The notes below the pieces were generated by a model that was given only the letters and a program-made list of their open reading frames with translations, was not told the origin of the DNA and did not search any database. Both the position numbers and the translations under genes were made by a program. 43,800 bases of DNA. It comes from Roseobacter sp. GAI101 (GTDB lineage: Bacteria; Pseudomonadota; Alphaproteobacteria; Rhodobacterales; Rhodobacteraceae). The stretch lies in the NCBI RefSeq assembly GCF_000156335.1, contig NZ_DS999213.1, positions 524,549-568,348 on the forward strand. The letters are read 5' to 3'. The first letter of the stretch is position 1, and each line of letters starts with the position of its first letter. Of this stretch, positions 1-9,153 are shown piece after piece.

Positions 1-2
1 CC

Positions 3-230
3 GTCCGTGACAACGGTCCGGGCATCGAAGATCTCGATGCGTTGTTCGAGCCGTTTTATACAACCAAGCAGCCCGGCGATGGTGTCGGGTTGGGGCTTGC
101 GATCTCGTCCGGTATTGTGACCGAACTGGGCGGCAGGCTGACCGCACGCAACGGCCAGAACGGCGGCGCGGTTTTTGAAATGCAGCTGCCCATTCTGGAC
201 AGCGCAGACAACACACAGGCGGCGGAGTAA
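3..230 (+). CDS. dctB: C-terminal end of a DctB-like sensor histidine kinase (partial)
   Basis: Only the last 75 codons are present; the gene enters from the left edge. What is seen is the end of an HATPase_c ATP-binding domain: the G1-type motif DNGPG, the F-box FEPFYTTK and the glycine-rich G2 lid GVGLGLAIS. These are diagnostic of a histidine kinase. The stop codon lies three bases before the ATG of a response regulator of the DctD type, so the two form a two-component operon. By family knowledge, DctB senses C4-dicarboxylates at the inner membrane and phosphorylates DctD. The sensor part is outside the window, so the dctB name comes only from its partner and is an inference. Confidence 0.75.
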   Translation, partial: VRDNGPGIEDLDALFEPFYTTKQPGDGVGLGLAISSGIVTELGGRLTARNGQNGGAVFEMQLPILDSADNTQAAE

Positions 231-233
231 ACG

Positions 234-1568
234 ATGGCGCAGGCAATGAAAATCGCAATTGTAGACGATGAACAGGACATGCGGCAGTCGATCAGCCAGT
301 GGCTGGCACTGTCGGGATATGACACTGAAACCTTTCCAAGTGCGGAAGAGGCGTTGAAAAAGCTGGGGCCCGATTATCCGGGCATCGTGATTTCCGACAT
401 CAAGATGCCGGGAATGGACGGGATGCAGTTTCTCAAAAAACTGATGGGTAGCGACAGCGCCTTGCCGGTGATCATGATCACAGGTCACGGCGATGTGCCC
501 ATGGCCGTCGAGGCGATGCGCGTCGGGGCGTTTGATTTCCTTGAAAAACCCTTCAACCCCGACCGGATGAGCGAGCTTGCCAAGAAGGCGACGAACGCCC
601 GCCGTTTGGTGATGGACAACCGCGCGCTGCGCCGTGAGCTTTCCGATGGCGGCCAGTTGATGAAAAAGCTGATCGGCGGATCGCCGGTGATGGAGCGGCT
701 GCGCGAAGATATTCTTGATCTCGGTCAGGCCGATGGTCACGTTCTGATCGACGGCGAAACCGGCACTGGCAAGACGCTGGTGGCCCATGCGCTGCACGCG
801 GTCGGGTCACGGGCGGGCAAGAAATTCGTTTTGGTCAGCTGCGCCGCGCTGGAAGAAGACGCGCTTGGCAAGCGGCTGTTCGGCCCGATGATGCCCGAAG
901 ACGCGCAACTGCCTGCAATCGAAGAAGCGCGCGGCGGAACGCTTGTGTTGGAAGGCATCGAGGCGTTGAGCGAAACCTTGCAGGCGCGCCTGCTGAGCGT
1001 GATCAACGAACAAGGCACCCCGGCCGAGACCCGGATCGTCGCGATATCCAACCTGCAAGAGGCAGGTCGCACGTCCGAAGACGCGCTGCGGTCGGATCTG
1101 TTTTACCGGTTGGCTGCCTTGCGCATCACGGTCCCGCCACTGCGCCAGCGCGGCGAGGATATTCTGACCCTGTTCACACGGCTGAGCGAGGAATTCGCCG
1201 ATGAATATGGCTGCGAAGCCCCGCAGGTATCGGCACAGGAAGCCGCCCAACTGTTGCAGGCCCCATGGCCCGGCAACGTGCGTCAGCTGATCAACGTCGC
1301 CGAACGTGCCGTGCTGCAGTCGCGGCGCGGGTCGGGGTCGATCGCATCCTTGCTGATGTCCGATCACGAGGAAATGCAGCCGGTCATGACCACGGACGGC
1401 AAGCCGCTCAAGGAATATGTCGAAGCATTCGAACGGATGTTGATCGACAACACCATGCGGCGTCACAAAGGCTCAATCTCGAGCGTGATGGATGAATTGT
1501 GCCTGCCGCGCCGGACGCTTAATGAAAAGATGGCGAAATACGCGTTGCAGCGGTCGGACTACCTGTAA
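234..1568 (+). CDS. dctD: DctD-like response regulator with degenerate sigma54-activation domain
   Basis: 444 residues. A receiver domain spans about 1-120 with acidic pair D11/D12, phospho-acceptor D55 in SDIKMPG and a conserved Lys in EKPF. A central AAA+ domain follows with Walker A GETGTGKT (about 174-181), an arginine-finger region (LRSDLFYRL) and the PWPGNVRQL sensor 2 motif. A Fis-type helix-turn-helix closes the protein (GSISSVMDELCLPRRTLNEKM). The length is normal for NtrC/DctD proteins. The region after LFG, where the family carries GAFTGA, reads PMMPEDAQLPA. The Walker B segment reads GGTLVLEGIE, with E240-G241 where LFLDEI-type proteins have Asp-Glu. In the family, GAFTGA contacts sigma54, so this protein may act without it. 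It probably controls C4-dicarboxylate uptake; the transporter genes are not in view. Confidence 0.8.
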   Translation: MAQAMKIAIVDDEQDMRQSISQWLALSGYDTETFPSAEEALKKLGPDYPGIVISDIKMPGMDGMQFLKKLMGSDSALPVIMITGHGDVPMAVEAMRVGAFDFLEKPFNPDRMSELAKKATNARRLVMDNRALRRELSDGGQLMKKLIGGSPVMERLREDILDLGQADGHVLIDGETGTGKTLVAHALHAVGSRAGKKFVLVSCAALEEDALGKRLFGPMMPEDAQLPAIEEARGGTLVLEGIEALSETLQARLLSVINEQGTPAETRIVAISNLQEAGRTSEDALRSDLFYRLAALRITVPPLRQRGEDILTLFTRLSEEFADEYGCEAPQVSAQEAAQLLQAPWPGNVRQLINVAERAVLQSRRGSGSIASLLMSDHEEMQPVMTTDGKPLKEYVEAFERMLIDNTMRRHKGSISSVMDELCLPRRTLNEKMAKYALQRSDYL

Positions 1569-1579
1569 CGTCTTGATAT

Positions 1580-1619
1580 CTGCCAAGCCCGTTTTCTATC
1601 CGAAGACAGGGCTTGGCAG
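1580..1619. terminator. Inverted repeat between convergent genes
   Basis: A perfect 11-bp stem, CTGCCAAGCCC (1580-1590) with GGGCTTGGCAG (1609-1619), closes an 18-nt loop. It lies between the stop of the DctD-like gene and the convergent stop of the lipoprotein gene, as expected for a terminator shared by both strands. No long T-run follows on either side, so an intrinsic terminator is likely but not certain. Confidence 0.55.
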
Positions 1620-1630
1620 TAGAGTTCTCC

Positions 1631-1921
1631 TCAGCCGACGCGGGTTAGGATCAGTTCCTTTGCCGCACCGGTTTCATCGGTGTAGCAGGTCCAGGACGGG
1701 GCACCGGGCAGATCGACGATATACTGGTTGGTCTCGACGATGGGCAGGGTCGTGTTGATCGTGCCGCCCGATACGCCGGTGTGCTTTGTGACGGCGCGGA
1801 TGCAGCTTCTTTGCGATGCGGCTTCGGCCCGCGCGACCGGGTCGTTCGCGATGCTCATGTCTTCGCATGCGGCAAGTGCCATGAATGGCAGACAAAGCGC
1901 GAGGCGCAGGGAAAAATGCAT
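1631..1921 (-). CDS. Small predicted lipoprotein of unknown function
   Basis: 96 residues from the ATG at 1921, chosen because AAGGAA sits at a good distance upstream and because a signal peptide then starts at residue 1. The N-terminus is a type II signal sequence: positive at R6, a hydrophobic core, then a lipobox LAAC with C19 as the lipidated residue. The mature part is polar, with two further cysteines (QRSCIRAV and SWTCYTD) that could form a disulfide. It resembles short periplasmic lipoproteins common in Rhodobacteraceae, but I recognise no named family. It converges on the two-component operon and is probably transcribed alone. Confidence 0.75.
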   Translation of the reverse strand: MHFSLRLALCLPFMALAACEDMSIANDPVARAEAASQRSCIRAVTKHTGVSGGTINTTLPIVETNQYIVDLPGAPSWTCYTDETGAAKELILTRVG

Positions 1922-2506
1922 CGTAAATTCCTTATTTCCGTTCTGTGCCCCTTGTAAGGGCACCAGTTGATCGGGGGCATCTGACCCCCTCAAGACTGTT
2001 TCTCACACAGGGGCGTGATGTCAAGTATAGGCACAGCGGACCGACGTGCTTGGCCCTGATGGCTTCAACCTTTGGCGATGTTGCGCGATTGACCATTGTC
2101 ATTTGTCCACATCTGCCTTTAATTGGGGGAAGGGCTTGCGCTGTCGCATGATCGCGCAGGTGCCCCTAGACAGTTTCGCTGCCTTCGGTAACCCGCATGT
2201 CGGTGTCCAGGCAGACCGATTGAGGCCCTTAAAAAAGGCCAATGAACCGCTGACGGATGGCGCGGGCCAAGGCCTTGATCATACGCAGTAATTAATGGAT
2301 GTGGCAGGTTTGGCAACGGGCCTGCACCATCGGAGAAGAACCGCGATGACGCGTGCAGACGCCACGAGCAGACAGACAGGTGGCCTTTTGGGCCCATTCT
2401 TATCGAAGCCCGTCTTGGCCGCGTCACCTATCGCCCTGACAAGACATACCCTGTCACGCGCGGCCCCACCGGGGCGTGCGCGTGCGCAGCTGTGCAAAAT
2501 GGATTT
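1922..2506 (+). other. Long leader region upstream of rne
   Basis: 585 bases without a convincing gene. Short open frames here lack start sites and coding character. The segment should hold the promoter and 5' leader of rne. Visible structure includes GGCC arms around an A-rich loop at about 2227-2243, and a GC-rich imperfect stem-loop at about 2457-2482 (arm GGCCCC pairing with GGGGC around ACC) that ends some 25 bases before the start codon. Long leaders used for feedback control are established for enterobacterial rne; its use here is inference. No clear -35/-10 pair was identified. Confidence 0.4.
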
Positions 2507-5287
2507 ATGCCTAAGAAAATGCTTATCGATGCCACCCACGCTGAGGAAACTCGCGTCGTTGTGGTTGACGGAAACAAGGTCGAGGAATTTGACTTTGAAT
2601 CAGAGAACAAACGCCAGCTAGCCGGCAACATCTACCTCGCGAAAGTCACGCGGGTGGAGCCTTCTTTGCAGGCGGCCTTTGTGGACTACGGCGGAAACCG
2701 GCACGGTTTCCTGGCGTTCTCGGAAATTCACCCTGATTATTACCAGATCCCCGTCGCCGATCGTATCGCGCTGATGGAGGAAGAGCGTGCCTATGCGGAA
2801 GCGCAGGCCGCCAAGGAAGACGAAGACGAAAAGCCCAAGCGCCGCACGCGGGCGCGCAGCCGTGGCAAGCCCAGGGCCGAAGATACGGTCAGCGATGACG
2901 CCACCGCCAGCAAGGACGCGGACAGCGACCAGATCAGCGGCATGGAAACGGTCGATCTGGACGACGAAGAAGGGTCCTCTCCGATGGAGCGGGTCGCCGA
3001 GACGCCTGTCGAGGAGCCCGATGAGGACGTAAGCGACAGCGATGCGGACGATAATGACGATGATGATGATCGTGCGCCACAGGGGCAGGATGCATCGTCA
3101 AAGGATGACAGCATTGAATCCGTTGCTGATGATGACGATCACGATGATCTGCGTCCGGCCCGCAAGCCACGGCCAAAGCGCTACAAGATTCAGGAAGTCG
3201 TCAAGGTCCGCCAGATTCTGTTGATTCAGGTCGTCAAGGAAGAACGCGGCAACAAGGGTGCCGCCCTGACAACCTATCTGTCCTTGGCCGGTCGTTATTG
3301 CGTGCTTATGCCCAACACCGCACGGGGCGGCGGCATCAGCCGCAAAATCACCAATGCCGCAGACCGCAAAAAGCTGAAAGAGATCGCAAACGAGATCAAG
3401 GTGCCCAAGGGTGCCGGCCTGATCGTGCGGACCGCCGGTGCGCAACGCACCAAGGCCGAGATCAAACGCGACTACGAATACCTGCAACGCCTGTGGGAAC
3501 AGATCCGCGAACTGACGCTGAAATCCATCGCCCCCGCCAAGATCTACGAAGAGGGCGATTTGATCAAACGGTCGATCCGCGATCTTTACAACCGCGAGAT
3601 CGACGAGGTGTTTGTCGAAGGCGAACGCGGCTACCGGATCGCCAAGGACTTCATGAAGATGATCATGCCGTCCCACGCGAAGAACGTGAAGCGTTACGAG
3701 GAAACCATGCCGCTCTTTGCGCGCTATCAGGTGGAATCGTATCTTTCGGGGATGTTCAATCCTACGGTTCAACTGCCGTCGGGCGGCTATATCGTGATCG
3801 GTGTGACCGAAGCGCTTGTGGCGATCGACGTGAACTCGGGTCGGGCCACCAAGGAAGGGTCGATCGAACAGACCGCGACCAAGACCAACCTGGAAGCCGC
3901 CGCCGAAGTTGCCCGCCAGTTGCGCCTGCGCGATCTGGCCGGTCTGATCGTGATCGATTTCATCGACATGGACGAACGCCGCAACAACGCCGCCGTCGAA
4001 AAGATGATGAAAGACAAGCTGAAAACCGACCGTGCGCGCATCCAGATCGGGCGCATCTCGGGCTTTGGCTTGATGGAAATGTCGCGCCAGCGCCTGCGCC
4101 CCGGCATGATCGAGGCGACGACCCAGCCGTGTCACGTCTGCCACGGCACCGGCTTGATCCGGTCGGACGATAACCTCGCCCTGTCGATCCTGCGCGAGAT
4201 CGAGGAAGAAGGCACACGCAAGCGGTCGCGCGAGGTGTTGATCACCGCGCCCGTCGGCATCGCCAACTTCCTGATGAACCAAAAACGCGAACATATTGCT
4301 CATATCGAAGGCCGGTACGGCATGTCCGTGCGGGTCGAAGGCGATCCGACCCTTGTCAGCCCCGACTTCAAGATCGAAAAGTTCAAGACCGCCACACGTG
4401 TCGTGGTCCCCGTTGAACATGTCGTGTCCGTAAACGCATCCTTGATGGATGAGATCGACGAGCAGGAAGCCGAGGCCGAAGACGTCACCGTAGACGTGGA
4501 AGAAGCGAAAAGCACCGATACTGACGCGACGCAAGGCACGTCCGATACCGATGGCGAGACAGACGGCGAAGACAAGCCCAAGCGGCGTCGGCGGCGTCGG
4601 CGGCGCAGCCGGGGTGGCAAAGCCAACGGCGATGAAAACGGCAATGGTGACAATAGCGGCTCCGACGACGGTTCGTCTGACGACACGAAGACCGACGATG
4701 AAAAATCGTCTGATGCAGTGGAAGCGAAAGCTGATGCGCCTGCTGGCGAGGACGTAAAAGCGGCCGAGCCGGAAGAAAAGCCCAAGCGGACCCGCAGCCG
4801 GACCCGCAAGCCCAAGGTCGAGGCCGCCGAGGCAACCGCAACGGACGCAGATTCCAAAGCCGCTGATGAGACTGCAGAAGAACCGGCCCCTAAGCCCAAG
4901 CGGACCCGCAAGCGCAAGCCGAAGGTGGCGGCCGATGCCGCACCCGCCGAGACTGAAGCCGAGGCAAAGACGGAAGAGGCGTCCGCTCCGGAAGCTGAAA
5001 CAGCTGCTGCCCCTGCTGAAACGGCTCCGGTTGAAGCGCCGGCGGTTCAGCCAGCTGTAGAGGAAGCCAAAGCCGAGCCGGTTTCAGAGCAAGCCCCTGA
5101 GCCTGTCGTTGAGACCGCGCCAGAGCCAGCAGCGGTGGAAGCGGTTGCTGAAGCTCCTCAGGCCGAGGCCGAACCGGAAGCCAAGGTCGAGGCTGCGCCA
5201 GAACCTCAAGAGGCACCCGAGCCAGTGGCGGTGGAAGAAAAGCCAGCCAAGCCAAAACGGCGCGGATGGTGGTCGTTGGGCGGTTGA
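2507..5287 (+). CDS. rne: Ribonuclease E
   Basis: 926 residues from the ATG at 2507 (MPKKMLIDATH). An in-frame GTG at 2492 is less likely because homologs start near MxKKMLID. RNase E is the endonuclease of mRNA decay and rRNA processing and scaffolds the degradosome. The S1 domain begins near residue 35 and is split by an Asp/Glu-rich insertion of about 140 residues (about 90-230), as in alphaproteobacteria. The catalytic DNase I-like segment holds AIDVNSG (Asp near 440) and VIDFIDM (Asp near 482), the metal-binding aspartates. The Zn-link is CHVCHGTG near 540. The C-terminal 300 residues are disordered, with Arg-rich RNA-binding blocks (KPKRRRRRR, KPKRTR repeats) and Ala/Glu-rich stretches, and end in RRGWWSLGG. 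A strong terminator follows. Confidence 0.97.
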   Translation: MPKKMLIDATHAEETRVVVVDGNKVEEFDFESENKRQLAGNIYLAKVTRVEPSLQAAFVDYGGNRHGFLAFSEIHPDYYQIPVADRIALMEEERAYAEAQAAKEDEDEKPKRRTRARSRGKPRAEDTVSDDATASKDADSDQISGMETVDLDDEEGSSPMERVAETPVEEPDEDVSDSDADDNDDDDDRAPQGQDASSKDDSIESVADDDDHDDLRPARKPRPKRYKIQEVVKVRQILLIQVVKEERGNKGAALTTYLSLAGRYCVLMPNTARGGGISRKITNAADRKKLKEIANEIKVPKGAGLIVRTAGAQRTKAEIKRDYEYLQRLWEQIRELTLKSIAPAKIYEEGDLIKRSIRDLYNREIDEVFVEGERGYRIAKDFMKMIMPSHAKNVKRYEETMPLFARYQVESYLSGMFNPTVQLPSGGYIVIGVTEALVAIDVNSGRATKEGSIEQTATKTNLEAAAEVARQLRLRDLAGLIVIDFIDMDERRNNAAVEKMMKDKLKTDRARIQIGRISGFGLMEMSRQRLRPGMIEATTQPCHVCHGTGLIRSDDNLALSILREIEEEGTRKRSREVLITAPVGIANFLMNQKREHIAHIEGRYGMSVRVEGDPTLVSPDFKIEKFKTATRVVVPVEHVVSVNASLMDEIDEQEAEAEDVTVDVEEAKSTDTDATQGTSDTDGETDGEDKPKRRRRRRRRSRGGKANGDENGNGDNSGSDDGSSDDTKTDDEKSSDAVEAKADAPAGEDVKAAEPEEKPKRTRSRTRKPKVEAAEATATDADSKAADETAEEPAPKPKRTRKRKPKVAADAAPAETEAEAKTEEASAPEAETAAAPAETAPVEAPAVQPAVEEAKAEPVSEQAPEPVVETAPEPAAVEAVAEAPQAEAEPEAKVEAAPEPQEAPEPVAVEEKPAKPKRRGWWSLGG

Positions 5288-5309
5288 CCCGATAAGATAT
5301 CAAGACAAA

Positions 5310-5338
5310 AGGCAGGCCCCGCGAGGCCTGCCTTTTTC
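5310..5338 (+). terminator. Intrinsic terminator of rne
   Basis: A perfect 9-bp GC-rich stem, AGGCAGGCC (5310-5318) with GGCCTGCCT (5325-5333), and a 6-nt loop, followed at once by a T-run. It starts 23 bases after the rne stop and lies in the gap before the convergent tusA gene. Confidence 0.9.
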
Positions 5339-5371
5339 GTTTATAGGCTCAGTTCGCTGGTAATAGCCGCG

Positions 5372-5599
5372 TTATTTCTTGCGGATTACATAGACCTGCA
5401 CGGGGTTTTCCAGATCACTGCTGACCAGTTCATGCCCTGCTTCGGCACAGAAATGCGGCACGTCGATGATCGCGGCGGGATCATCGGCCTGCACGGTCAA
5501 AGTGTCGCCAGAACTCAGGCTTTGCAGCCGTTTGCGGGCTTTAAGGACGGGAAGCGGGCAGAGCAGCCCGGTCGCATCAAGAATATGTTCATTGTTCAT
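5372..5599 (-). CDS. tusA: TusA/SirA-family sulfur carrier protein
   Basis: 75 residues from the ATG at 5599 (MNNEHILDATGLLCPLPVLKARK). A GTG 12 codons upstream is possible, but homologs start here. The motif LLCPLPVLKARK carries the conserved cysteine that holds persulfide sulfur in TusA-like proteins, and DPAAIIDVPHFC matches the middle of the fold. The family passes sulfur to tRNA thiolation, molybdenum cofactor or other sulfur-relay targets in the cytoplasm; which target applies here is not visible. It is divergent from ccdA, a thiol-redox membrane protein, with about 100 bp between them. Confidence 0.88.
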   Translation of the reverse strand: MNNEHILDATGLLCPLPVLKARKRLQSLSSGDTLTVQADDPAAIIDVPHFCAEAGHELVSSDLENPVQVYVIRKK

Positions 5600-5702
5600 G
5601 GCCCTGAGATAAGTCAGATGTTTCAACGCGTCCACAACCTTGTGACATCATGGCACGCGTCGGGGCGTGACGCGGCGTGCGAAGCGCAGTATGGGTGGTG
5701 CC

Positions 5703-6455
5703 ATGTTCGGAATTGACCTTATCGATGCGGGGCTTTTGCCCGCCATTTTCATCGCACTGACGGCGGGGATCATCAGCTTTCTCAGCCCATGCGTCCTGCC
5801 CATCGTGCCGCCCTATCTGGCCTACATGAGCGGCGTCACCTTGAACGATATGTCCAGCGTCCAATCGGCGCGGCGCAAGGCGGTTGTCGCGGCGCTGTTC
5901 TTTGTCATGGGGCTAAGCACAGTTTTCCTGATCCTTGGGTTCACGGCCTCGGCCTTCGGGGCGTTTTTCCTGCAAAATCAAGTGGTTTTCGCCCGTCTTT
6001 CAGGTCTTGTCGTGATGATTTTCGGTCTGCATTTTCTGGGCGTCTTCCGCATCCCGTTTCTGGATCAAGAGGCCCGCCTTGACGCTGGCGACAAGGGCGG
6101 GTCGTCTTTCGGGGCCTATGTTCTGGGCCTTGCCTTCGCCTTTGGCTGGACCCCTTGCATCGGTCCGCAACTCGGCGCGATCCTGTCGCTCGCGGCCTCC
6201 GAGGCAAGCGTCGCACGCGGTACCATGCTGCTGGGTGTCTATGCCGCAGGGCTTGGCATCCCGTTCCTGCTGGCAGCGATGTTCATCACCCGCGCGACGT
6301 TGCTGATGAACCGGATCAAGCCCCACATGAAGCTGATCGAACGCATCATGGGCGGCTTGTTGATCCTGGTTGGTTTGGCACTGCTGACAGGCGCATTTTC
6401 AACGTTTTCATTCTGGTTGCTCGAAAATTTCCCTGCGCTCGGATCCTTGGGCTAG
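5703..6455 (+). CDS. ccdA: Cytochrome c biogenesis protein CcdA
   Basis: 250 residues from the ATG at 5703 (MFGIDLIDAG); an in-frame ATG at 5691 cannot be excluded. The protein is nearly all hydrophobic, with about six membrane segments. It carries the two cysteine-proline motifs of the DsbD/CcdA transmembrane domain: FLSPCVLPIVPPY in the first helix and WTPCIGPQLGAI in the fourth. CcdA carries reducing power from cytoplasmic thioredoxin to periplasmic thiol proteins, which keeps apocytochrome c haem-binding cysteines reduced. The next gene begins 52 bases downstream on the same strand. Confidence 0.93.
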   Translation: MFGIDLIDAGLLPAIFIALTAGIISFLSPCVLPIVPPYLAYMSGVTLNDMSSVQSARRKAVVAALFFVMGLSTVFLILGFTASAFGAFFLQNQVVFARLSGLVVMIFGLHFLGVFRIPFLDQEARLDAGDKGGSSFGAYVLGLAFAFGWTPCIGPQLGAILSLAASEASVARGTMLLGVYAAGLGIPFLLAAMFITRATLLMNRIKPHMKLIERIMGGLLILVGLALLTGAFSTFSFWLLENFPALGSLG

Positions 6456-6507
6456 AGGTCTTACTCTCGCCAAAAATTCTGTCTAAGCTGCTGTCAAATG
6501 CAGGTGG

Positions 6508-7737
6508 ATGATGGCCGAGAACTCTGAGCAGACAGTCAAAACGCGCCGGGTGTTCTACATTCCGGGCTATGACCCCATCCACCCGCGCCGCTACCGCGAG
6601 CTTTACCGTAAGGAAGGCACCGCGCAGGCGCGCATCTCAGGCTATGATATCGCGCTGAGCCCGAAAAAGACCAAGGGGAATTACGGGTGGAACGTGGCGG
6701 CACATATCGACGGTCGCGATGTGGCGGCGCAGGTCGAGGTGCTGGTCTGGTCCGATATCGTGCGCATCTCGATGAGCAATTCGATTTTCGCGACTTACGG
6801 GCAGCTCGTGCAAACGGCGTGGGTCTATATCGGCTCGGGCGCGCTGTGGCGGTTGATGCAACTGCGCAAGGGGCCGGTGATTGCGGCGCTTTATCCTGTG
6901 GGCATGTTGCTGGTGCAGCTTGGCCTTGCGGTCCTTGCGGGCTGGCTGCTGTTTCTGGGGATGACCTATGTTGTCGGAGCTGCGTGGTTCACCGGTGTAG
7001 CGGCCGCGATCGGGGCGTTCTTGGGCTGGGAAGTGCTTAGGTGGTTCAAGAAGAAGGACGGCAAGTTTTTCGCCTATTACCTTATGCATGATTACGCTTT
7101 CGGGGCATCAACGCGGGGGGCGAATCCTCACGCGCTTGAAAGCCGTATGACCGCGTTTGGCGAGGCGATAGCCGAGGCGCTGAAATCCAATGTGGATGAG
7201 GTGCTGGTGGTTGGACATTCCTCCGGTGCGCATCTGGGGGTGTCGATCCTCGCGGATCTTGTGCGCGCCGGTCAGGTGCCTGCCGATGGTCCCGCGCTCG
7301 GATTTCTGACTTTGGGGCAGGTGGTGCCCATGGTGTCCTTCCTGCGTGACGCGCACCGCTTGCGTGCAGACCTGCGCTATCTGTCGGAGCGCGACGAGGT
7401 GACGTGGATCGACGTCACCGCCCCCGGCGATGGCTGCGCATTTGCGCTGTGCGATCCTGTGGCGGTGTCCGGCGTCGCGCCAGAGGGTAAAAAATGGCCT
7501 CTGGTGTTTTCCGCCGCCTTCACCCAATCGCTGAGCAAAGAGCGTTGGAAGGAATTGCGTTGGCGGTTTTTCCGGCTCCATTTTCAATATCTTTGCGCCT
7601 TTGATGCGCCCAAGGATTACGACTATTTCCAGATCACGGCTGGCCCTCAAAGGTTGGCCCAACGCTATGCCGGACGCCCCGCGTCCAGGTCGCGGATCGT
7701 GAAACCGGTGAATAAATTCACCTCGATCGCGCCATGA
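6508..7737 (+). CDS. Membrane-associated alpha/beta-hydrolase-like protein
   Basis: 409 residues, starting at ATG 6508 or 6511. The N-terminus has a conserved FYIPGYDPIHPRRYRELYRKEG block. Residues about 115-175 contain two hydrophobic segments (VIAALYPVGMLLVQLGLAVLAGWLLFLGMTYVV, then AAAIGAFLGW) that probably sit in the membrane. The nucleophile elbow VVGHSSGAHLG (near 233-243) matches the G-x-S-x-G serine hydrolase signature. The substrate is unknown; lipid or ester hydrolysis is the natural guess. Its stop overlaps the next gene's start by four bases (ATGA), so it is translationally coupled to a cytochrome P450 gene. That pairing suggests joint action on a hydrophobic compound. I know no characterised name for it. 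Confidence 0.8.
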   Translation: MMAENSEQTVKTRRVFYIPGYDPIHPRRYRELYRKEGTAQARISGYDIALSPKKTKGNYGWNVAAHIDGRDVAAQVEVLVWSDIVRISMSNSIFATYGQLVQTAWVYIGSGALWRLMQLRKGPVIAALYPVGMLLVQLGLAVLAGWLLFLGMTYVVGAAWFTGVAAAIGAFLGWEVLRWFKKKDGKFFAYYLMHDYAFGASTRGANPHALESRMTAFGEAIAEALKSNVDEVLVVGHSSGAHLGVSILADLVRAGQVPADGPALGFLTLGQVVPMVSFLRDAHRLRADLRYLSERDEVTWIDVTAPGDGCAFALCDPVAVSGVAPEGKKWPLVFSAAFTQSLSKERWKELRWRFFRLHFQYLCAFDAPKDYDYFQITAGPQRLAQRYAGRPASRSRIVKPVNKFTSIAP

Positions 7738-9085
7738 CTATGCCCCCCAAGCCGGATAGCCGCCCGGATAAGGTATCGCTGTGGCGCTATTCCAAATTGT
7801 TTCGCCAAGACATTCTGTCCGCACAGCCGGCACGTCTGTATCGCGCTTGGATGGCTGAATTCAAAACGCCGTTCTTCCGCAGTTATCTCATGAACCAGTC
7901 CGATCTGGTAAAGACGGTGTTGAAAACACGGCCCGATGATTTTCCTAAGTCGGATCGCATTGGCGAAGGGCTGCGCCCGCTCTTGGGGAATTCCGTGTTT
8001 CTAACCAATGGCCAGACATGGAAACGCCAGCGCCGCATCATCGACCCCGCGTTCGAAGGCGGCCGTCTGCGCGAAACTTTTCCCGCCATGTGGGACGCCG
8101 CCGAAGCGGCTGCCGTGCGGTTCGGGGACCTGGACGGGCAGGTGGTCGAGATCGAGGCTGAAACCAGCCATGCCGCTGCCGATGTGATCTTTCGCACGCT
8201 GTTTTCGATCCCGATCGACCACCATCTGGCGCGGGATGTTTTTGACGAATTCAAGACCTACCAGCGCAGTCAGCCGATCCTCAACATCGCTGCCTTCATT
8301 CCGTTGCCGCGTTGGTTGCCGCGCTGTTTCGCCGCGACACCCGGTCAAGCGCTGCCAAAATTCGCCGGCTGATCACCACGTTGACCGAAAGCCGCATGGC
8401 TCAGATCACGGCCGGTACTGCTCCTCCCGATCTGGCGACCAAGATCATGACCACGGTCGACCCTGTGGACGGCGATACGTTTACGACCCAAGAGATGGTC
8501 GATCAGGTCGCGATCTTTTTTCTGGCAGGTCATGAAACCAGTGCCTCGGCGCTTGGCTGGGCGCTGTATCTGATGGCAACGCATCCTGACTGGCAGGCCC
8601 GTCTGGCGCAGGAAGCGCAACAGATCGACGCCTGTGATTTCACGGTGATGTCTAAGCTGCGCCTGAGCAGGGATGTTTTTCGCGAGGCGCTGCGGCTGTA
8701 CCCTCCGGTCCCGATGATGGTCCGAGAGACCACATGCCCCGAGCAGTTTCGGGAGCGTGACATCAAGGTCGGATCGCAACTGGTGATCAGCCCGTGGCAC
8801 CTGCACCGCCATGAACGGCTTTGGGACAATCCCGACGGGTTCGACCCCGACCGCTGGCATACCGAGAACGGGCAGAAATGCGGCCGCGAGGCCTATCTGC
8901 CTTTCAGCGCTGGGGCGCGGGTTTGCCCGGGGGCGGGGTTTGCGATGGTCGAAGGGCCGCTGATCCTGTCGCGTCTCTTGCGGGATTTCCGGGTTGAACC
9001 CGTTGATGCCCGCGTGCCCGTTCCGGTTGCACATCTGACTGTTCGGTCAAAAGATGGCATCTGGCTGCGCATTGTCAGGCGCTAA
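7734..9085 (+). pseudogene. Cytochrome P450, split by a frameshift
   Basis: Two frames together spell one P450 of about 450 residues. The first frame (7734-8372) gives the N-terminal half to the end of IPLPRWLPR. The second (open from 8312) continues with LFRRDTRSSAAKIRRLI and carries all the hallmarks: the I-helix AGHETSAS, the ExxR pair in FREALRLYPP and the haem-ligand loop FSAGARVCPGAG. Inserting one base near 8321-8325, in the GC-rich run gccgcgctg, restores a continuous protein. No slippery heptamer is evident, so programmed frameshifting is unlikely. It is either a recent inactivating deletion or an assembly error. Both halves still look well conserved, which favours a very recent event or an error. 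The gene is coupled to the upstream hydrolase. Confidence 0.85.
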
Positions 9086-9153
9086 CGATATATCATCGGG
9101 CGCGCAGATGCTTTAGACCGGGCGAAACGGAATCAATAAGGGCCTGAAACACC

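Noticed and set aside
3098..4534. Long open frame (478 codons) antisense to rne
   Set aside because: It mirrors the rne catalytic domain, which has unmistakable motifs. High-GC codon bias opens the antisense frame; no start site or family is visible.
4560..5270. Repeat-like DNA in the 3' part of rne
   Set aside because: The apparent repeats encode the Lys/Arg and Ala/Glu-rich disordered tail of RNase E. Low complexity is normal there, so this is not a separate repeat.
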